This document shows positions 59,565 to 64,000 of a DNA stretch of 64,000 bases, piece by piece (position 1 is the stretch's first letter; the number at the start of each line of letters is the position of its first letter). This DNA comes from Helicostylum pulchrum (taxonomy: Eukaryota > Mucoromycota > Mucoromycetes > Mucorales > Mucoraceae): positions 1 through 64,000 of the forward strand of contig JAIXMO010000038.1 in the NCBI GenBank assembly GCA_025677825.1, read 5' to 3'. The translations under genes were made by a program, and so were the position numbers. The notes beneath the pieces are model-generated. The model worked only from the letters and a program-made list of their open reading frames with translations. It had not been told where the DNA came from and made no database searches.

Positions 59565-62384
59565 ATATATATATACAATGTTACCCCCTTTTTTTAATAA
59601 TCACTACAACCTAATATATACTTTTAATCGATTCTATTTTAATAAATCTCTATAAAATAACACATGTAACAAGTTTGTTTTCTTTAGTGTTGTAAATGAA
59701 CAAAAACCTTATTCATTTTTTAATTGCAACCGTTCTCCTTAAGAGGACGTACTTTTTTATTTTATTTTGTGCGTTACCAGCTGTTAAGAAATGAAACATA
59801 TATTTAAGACATAAAAAAAAGAACTCTTGGACTTCTTGTCTATCGTAATGTCTAAAAATAATCAAATTATCCCCACTTTATTCCTTTTCCGGAAAACTTT
59901 AACATGTTGCACTTGGCCGTAATACCGAGATATTCTACTTTTCTTTAAAATAGAAGGAAATAAAGATATGAGAATTACATATCCATAAGATACATGGTTA
60001 AGGAGATAAAACTGTAACGCAGAGACCTATTTGGAATACTCATATCGTTACTAAAAATGACCACATTTTTTATTTTCGTCCATGATGCAGTATCAGAGAT
60101 ATTTAGAGAGTATAAAAAAAGATGTACTTCATCTTATTTTTAGTTTTTGCTCTTATAGTTAATACGCAAAATATGGACGAAGAAACTATTTTTATCTGGT
60201 AATTTTATTGAACCGAAAAGTCATCATATTACAGGTTTCAGCTCTATATATTATACTTGAAGAGGTAAAAAAACGCTATGAGTTATTTCTTTTTAAGAAA
60301 AATATGAAACCAATGTTTACTATGGTAAATGCGACTAGAAAAAAAAACCCGCAGTTAAGCGATCAATAAGAATAAATATATATATTATAACACAACACTA
60401 CAATTACTAGTCATTATAAGTAAAAAAAAAAGAGAATGGCTTTATTAGTAATGTAAAGGGCCCAAATACTTGGTACAGTAACAAGGAGATTTAAGCTAAG
60501 GGTATGGGGGAACGACCTAAAATGTGTTCTTACTATTGAAGAATTTTGATGGCTACTGTTTAGATATATGCCGTAACGGGTTTTAAGTGTACGGAAACGT
60601 TTTCGATACGTGATCTATTCCTCTTATTAAAACCATGAAACAAACATCGAGATTCTTAACTACTAGCATTAAGGTTCCGTTTTTTAGTAGATCTTGAAGG
60701 TATTTATTAGAAGGGGAGATAAAACGATTTAATCGCCAGCCACAAGCAAAAAGATCTTTTTATATAGTATGTGCACATCTTTCAAACGAAGCCTTTTCCT
60801 GTTGTATGCCGGTGCAAACAGATACGATTCGCCTAAAACTAGAATAACCACAGCAAATAAAAGGTAGATGTACCACACTTTTTTAATCGACCGTTAAAGC
60901 AATAGAACGATATCACTTACTTTTTTAAAAAGGGTGTTTTATTGTTTCATAAATAAAAAGAGCATTTTTTTTTATAATTACTTGAATCCTAGATTATTCG
61001 GTCTGCATTGACTAATAATAAATGGATCATTTTGTTCCTGGTAAACTAATATATTTGGTACCTTTTAATCTATAAATGGGATATTTAATATAACGGTTTT
61101 ACACAAAATCGTATAAACCAAATGTATGATTCCAGTAGAAACCAGTTTTTTTTTTTTCGCTTAAGAACTAAGAAAAAAAAACACGCACACAGCCTCATTT
61201 AACAACAATGGATATAGTGATTACAGGTAGTAGCAATTCAATAATATCGTATAGTCATTGACATTACGGGTACAAACTGTTGTTTTTGAAGCCATCTTAT
61301 CTATATCCACATTCAAGAAGAAAAACTGGAAAGATACACGACTATAGTATGAACTTTATTAAAGTGTAAGATTTTATCTATAGAACTAGATCTAGTTTAG
61401 GCATCTCAATCAATTTACATAAAGATGGAAAGTAAATTCTACATCTCTATACCTCTCCAAAATGTCTAGTTTGCAAAGGAAAAGATTGAAGATTAAATTG
61501 TTTACAAAAAGTGTTTTACATTTTTTTTTGTAACTGGGCCCATTTTTTTTTAGACAGTCGATTTCTGCAGAGATACAAATCAAACTTGCCATGATACTGA
61601 ATTGCCGATGCGAAAACTATGTTTACAAATTATAAACCTTAAATTACTTTTCTTTATCCCCTTTTAATTAACTGTAGTCGTATTATTTTCTTCACGTTGG
61701 AATAAAAAAAAAAACTGTGATATTAAATCCAGGCAGGGCATTTTTTTTGCAGGCACAAAAAAAAGAAAGACTCCGCTACAGATTTTTCATTTTTTAACCT
61801 TTTTTTTTAACCTTTTTTCTCTTCATGTCTTCTAATTTCTACAACATGTACAATACACATTGCTGTTTTTCTCTGAAAGTCGACTGCTAGACACTGCATA
61901 ATTTGCCTAATATTGCTCATGGCGATATTTTGAAACTAGATATTCAGTTTGGTGGCGGGTATTGTAATAGCTTATTGTGTTACAAAATGCTTCTTTTGAC
62001 ACAAATATGATCGCCTTTATTTGACAGATGCATGTTGTCAGGTACAAATGTAAGTTTACATAAACACTTCTAAAAACATTCAAGTAAACCCTATTTTAAC
62101 CTTCACTTCTTGTCATTTCACTTTTATTAGCTTTAATGTCAATCATTTTAAAACATTAAGCATCTAAAGGGGTTTTTTCTTCTGTAATGAACCAAACCCT
62201 GAGTACAATGAGCTAAAAAAAAGCTTTTTAGTTTTCTGAACTAATAAGTATAATGCTTTTTAAGATGCTTTTTCCAAGTACTGTATCCTTTTGTATCGTG
62301 GTGATTGTTCCTTTTATTAAAAGGCAAGAATTTAAACTGCTTTACTTATAAATATTTAAACCTAATCATAATGTCTATTTATAG
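59565..62384. other. 2.8-kb AT-rich interval without a gene
   Basis: Only short, unsupported open frames. A possible upstream exon of the candidate at 62385 could lie near 62020-62050 (ATGCATGTTGTCAGG before a GTAAGT donor), but this is guesswork. No RNA gene motif was seen. Confidence 0.35.
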
Positions 62385-63065
62385 CGGTAAATGCTGGTGC
62401 TGGTGCTGGTGCTGGTGCTGGTGCTGCTGCTGCTGCTGCTGCTGGAATTGGTGTTGCAGTTGTTGTACTCGTTGTTAATATGACGGGAAAGAATGGTAAA
62501 TGGGATTTTTATTTATTTTGCTTCTAAACTGATTCGGATCCATTCCTTTTTTTTTTATTTCTCTAGAATATAATTTCTTTCTCCTCCCTTTGAAACACTG
62601 CTATTTATAATTGTACTGGCTTTTGAAAGCAGCAGGACATAACGGTTGCTAAAGTGGTTTTTTGACGAGATGTTTATCTCCTTCTCCCCTGCCTCGTTTA
62701 CGAGCGGTTCGTGCAGTTTAACCTGCGTGTAATGGCACACCAACCATGCGGATATCGTAGGGAGGTTGGATTGATGGTTCCTGTCTCGGTAGTCTTCTCT
62801 AAGGAAAACAGTATCATTAAGTAGTTGTGTTGTTGTGGATACTTATCCTTTGGCATCATCATCTTTTTTATTTATTTATGTATGTGTTTATTTTTATATT
62901 TAGATACATGTATATATATTTTTTTCACGTATATGTATGAACGTGATGAGACTTCAGCTAGTGTACCTCCTCGTGGTTAGTCTTGGGAAACTTTCACTTT
63001 GGAAACTTTTTTTGTTTCCTTATTGTAAAGGCCAAAGCACTAGTAACTTTTTTTTTAAAAAATAA
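62385..63065 (+). CDS. Candidate gene with Gly-Ala repeat and membrane segment, 5' end not found
   Basis: Three exons join in one frame with phase 1 at each junction: 62385-62495, 62904-62975, 63031-63065. The first encodes VNAG(AG)n then an Ala run followed by IGVAVVVLVV, a likely membrane helix, then NMTGKN. The second continues TCIYIFFTYMYERDETSAS and VPPR. The third adds GQSTSN before a stop. The hexamer GGTGCT is repeated in the DNA (62393-62446), so slippage is expected. The first intron (408 nt) is long for this genome, and the start codon is not identified. I do not recognise a family. The composition is protein-like but the model is tentative. Confidence 0.35.
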
Positions 63066-64000
63066 TAATAATAATAAATGTTTTTCAAAAAGTCTTTAAT
63101 CTCTTTGACATATAGTATTGTGGTTTTATATTTTATTTAGTCACAACCGCTCTCAGATATTGGGGCGGTCAAAGGGAGCTGTTATTCTGGTGACCTTAAA
63201 CTCGTACAAGATAAAGCTCTATTTTTTGGTTTATTTTAAAAAGTAATCTCTTTTACCCTATCTTATCCTCCCAGAAACTTTATATCCTTTTAAACTACTT
63301 TTATTTATTAGTTATAATTGAATCCAATAGTCAAGCACAAGGTAGATATAAACCCCAATTGATTTTTCCAAGTGAAAAAAAGTGTCAATTAGACTTCAAA
63401 CTTATGATCGAATGAGGTTGAAACAAGTGGGTTGTTTTTTTTAAAAAAGTTGTATGTGTGATAGTTGACTTGTACTGTATCTACTATGTACAGTTTTTAT
63501 TCACATCCGTATTTGAAGATATTTTTATCTCATTTGAATGAGGTGTTATAAAAAAAAACCTGGTGCGAAAAGCTGGTTCATGTATCTTTAGTTGGTATAT
63601 CTTGGTGTACCGACCGAAAACTATTTATACCTCTCGATAAGATATTTATTCGTACATATTATTACTACATCTTTTCTTTGGAAGTCATATTTCATAATCA
63701 AATTTTATGCAACATTGTTCATCGCTCTCTAACTCTTTTTTTAGGGCGTTTTTAATAGAGAAACGCCCTTTTGTTTTTCCTAAATAAAAATATAAATGAT
63801 ACAATCTGAGAGATAGACATCACGTAGTTGACTACTAAATATCCCTAATATCAAGTATACACGGCTATTTCAACTGACCTTTCCTTTATAGCGTTTTCAT
63901 AACGGATTGGCAAGAAAAATGTCTCCTATACACTTACATGTACGTACAAAAACATAATCTCATCATGCCATACAATTCAAGCTTTAATAAAAAGAAAGCA
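63066..64000. other. Window end, nothing recognised
   Basis: AT-rich sequence with no supported gene. It contains the hairpin at 63743-63769. Confidence 0.35.
63743..63769 (+). other. Perfect 9-bp hairpin followed by T run
   Basis: AGGGCGTTT and AAACGCCCT pair perfectly around a 9-nt loop (TTAATAGAG), followed by TTTGTTTTT. The shape is that of a bacterial intrinsic terminator. In this eukaryotic setting it may be chance, a small RNA 3' end or a transposon remnant. Confidence 0.5.

Noticed and set aside
1..64000. tRNA, rRNA, snRNA and CRISPR arrays
   Set aside because: I looked for tRNA T-loop patterns, rRNA motifs and regular direct repeats on both strands and found none I could support.

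Overview
The window is eukaryotic, protein-coding nuclear DNA. Almost every gene is split by short introns (about 50-90 nt) with GT...AG ends, and many of these carry a CTAAC-like branch site. Intergenic DNA is AT-rich and full of T and A runs, and no operon, Shine-Dalgarno site or CRISPR array is visible. The gene set (VTC1, AUR1, SIN3, BFR1, LTV1, RER1, an OPT transporter, a three-exon TRP4) is fungal. A soluble-adenylyl-cyclase-like protein, a KAT14-like acetyltransferase and tandem F-box genes point to an early-diverging fungus, most likely Mucoromycota (Mucorales). The taxonomic call is inference. All splice models were built by eye from reading frame, splice sites and family similarity.

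Layout. 1-8.6 kb is gene-dense: a partial twin-domain adenylyl cyclase (-), Aurora kinase (+), GDP-mannose pyrophosphorylase (-), an unrecognised coiled-coil gene (+) and TRP4 (-). 8.6-11.25 kb is a degraded stretch with a frameshifted coding relic and an orphan transposon end. 11.25-16.8 kb holds VTC1 (-) and a 12-exon SIN3 corepressor (+). 17.3-24.7 kb is a tandem array of four F-box genes: one intact, one with a single in-frame stop, two heavily broken. 25.8-27.6 kb holds a 59-aa secreted cysteine peptide and a CIA30 complex I assembly factor. 29-36 kb is a family of SAM-dependent methyltransferases: two intact genes with matching intron positions, two relics, and a 270-bp Harbinger-type MITE beside them.

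36.2-48.3 kb is again dense: an arrestin-like protein, PTPA, an NAA50-like acetyltransferase, BFR1, LTV1, AUR1, a NUDIX hydrolase and RER1. 48.3-53.2 kb is gene-poor and contains a 1,994-bp element with two 373-bp terminal inverted repeats that differ at one base by eye, enclosing a hairpin-rich core. A separate Tc1/pogo-type end lies just upstream of the next gene. 53.2-59.6 kb carries a KAT14-like gene and an oligopeptide transporter. The last 4.4 kb is nearly empty apart from a candidate multi-exon gene with a Gly-Ala repeat and membrane segment.

Functional links: most genes are independent housekeeping functions, typical of a fungal chromosome arm. BFR1 and LTV1 (translation and ribosome assembly) share a 209-bp divergent promoter. 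AUR1 and RER1 both act in the Golgi, and GDP-mannose synthesis feeds the same secretory/cell-wall route. SIN3 and KAT14 are chromatin regulators of opposite sign. The accessory content is the two birth-and-death gene families and the transposon remnants.
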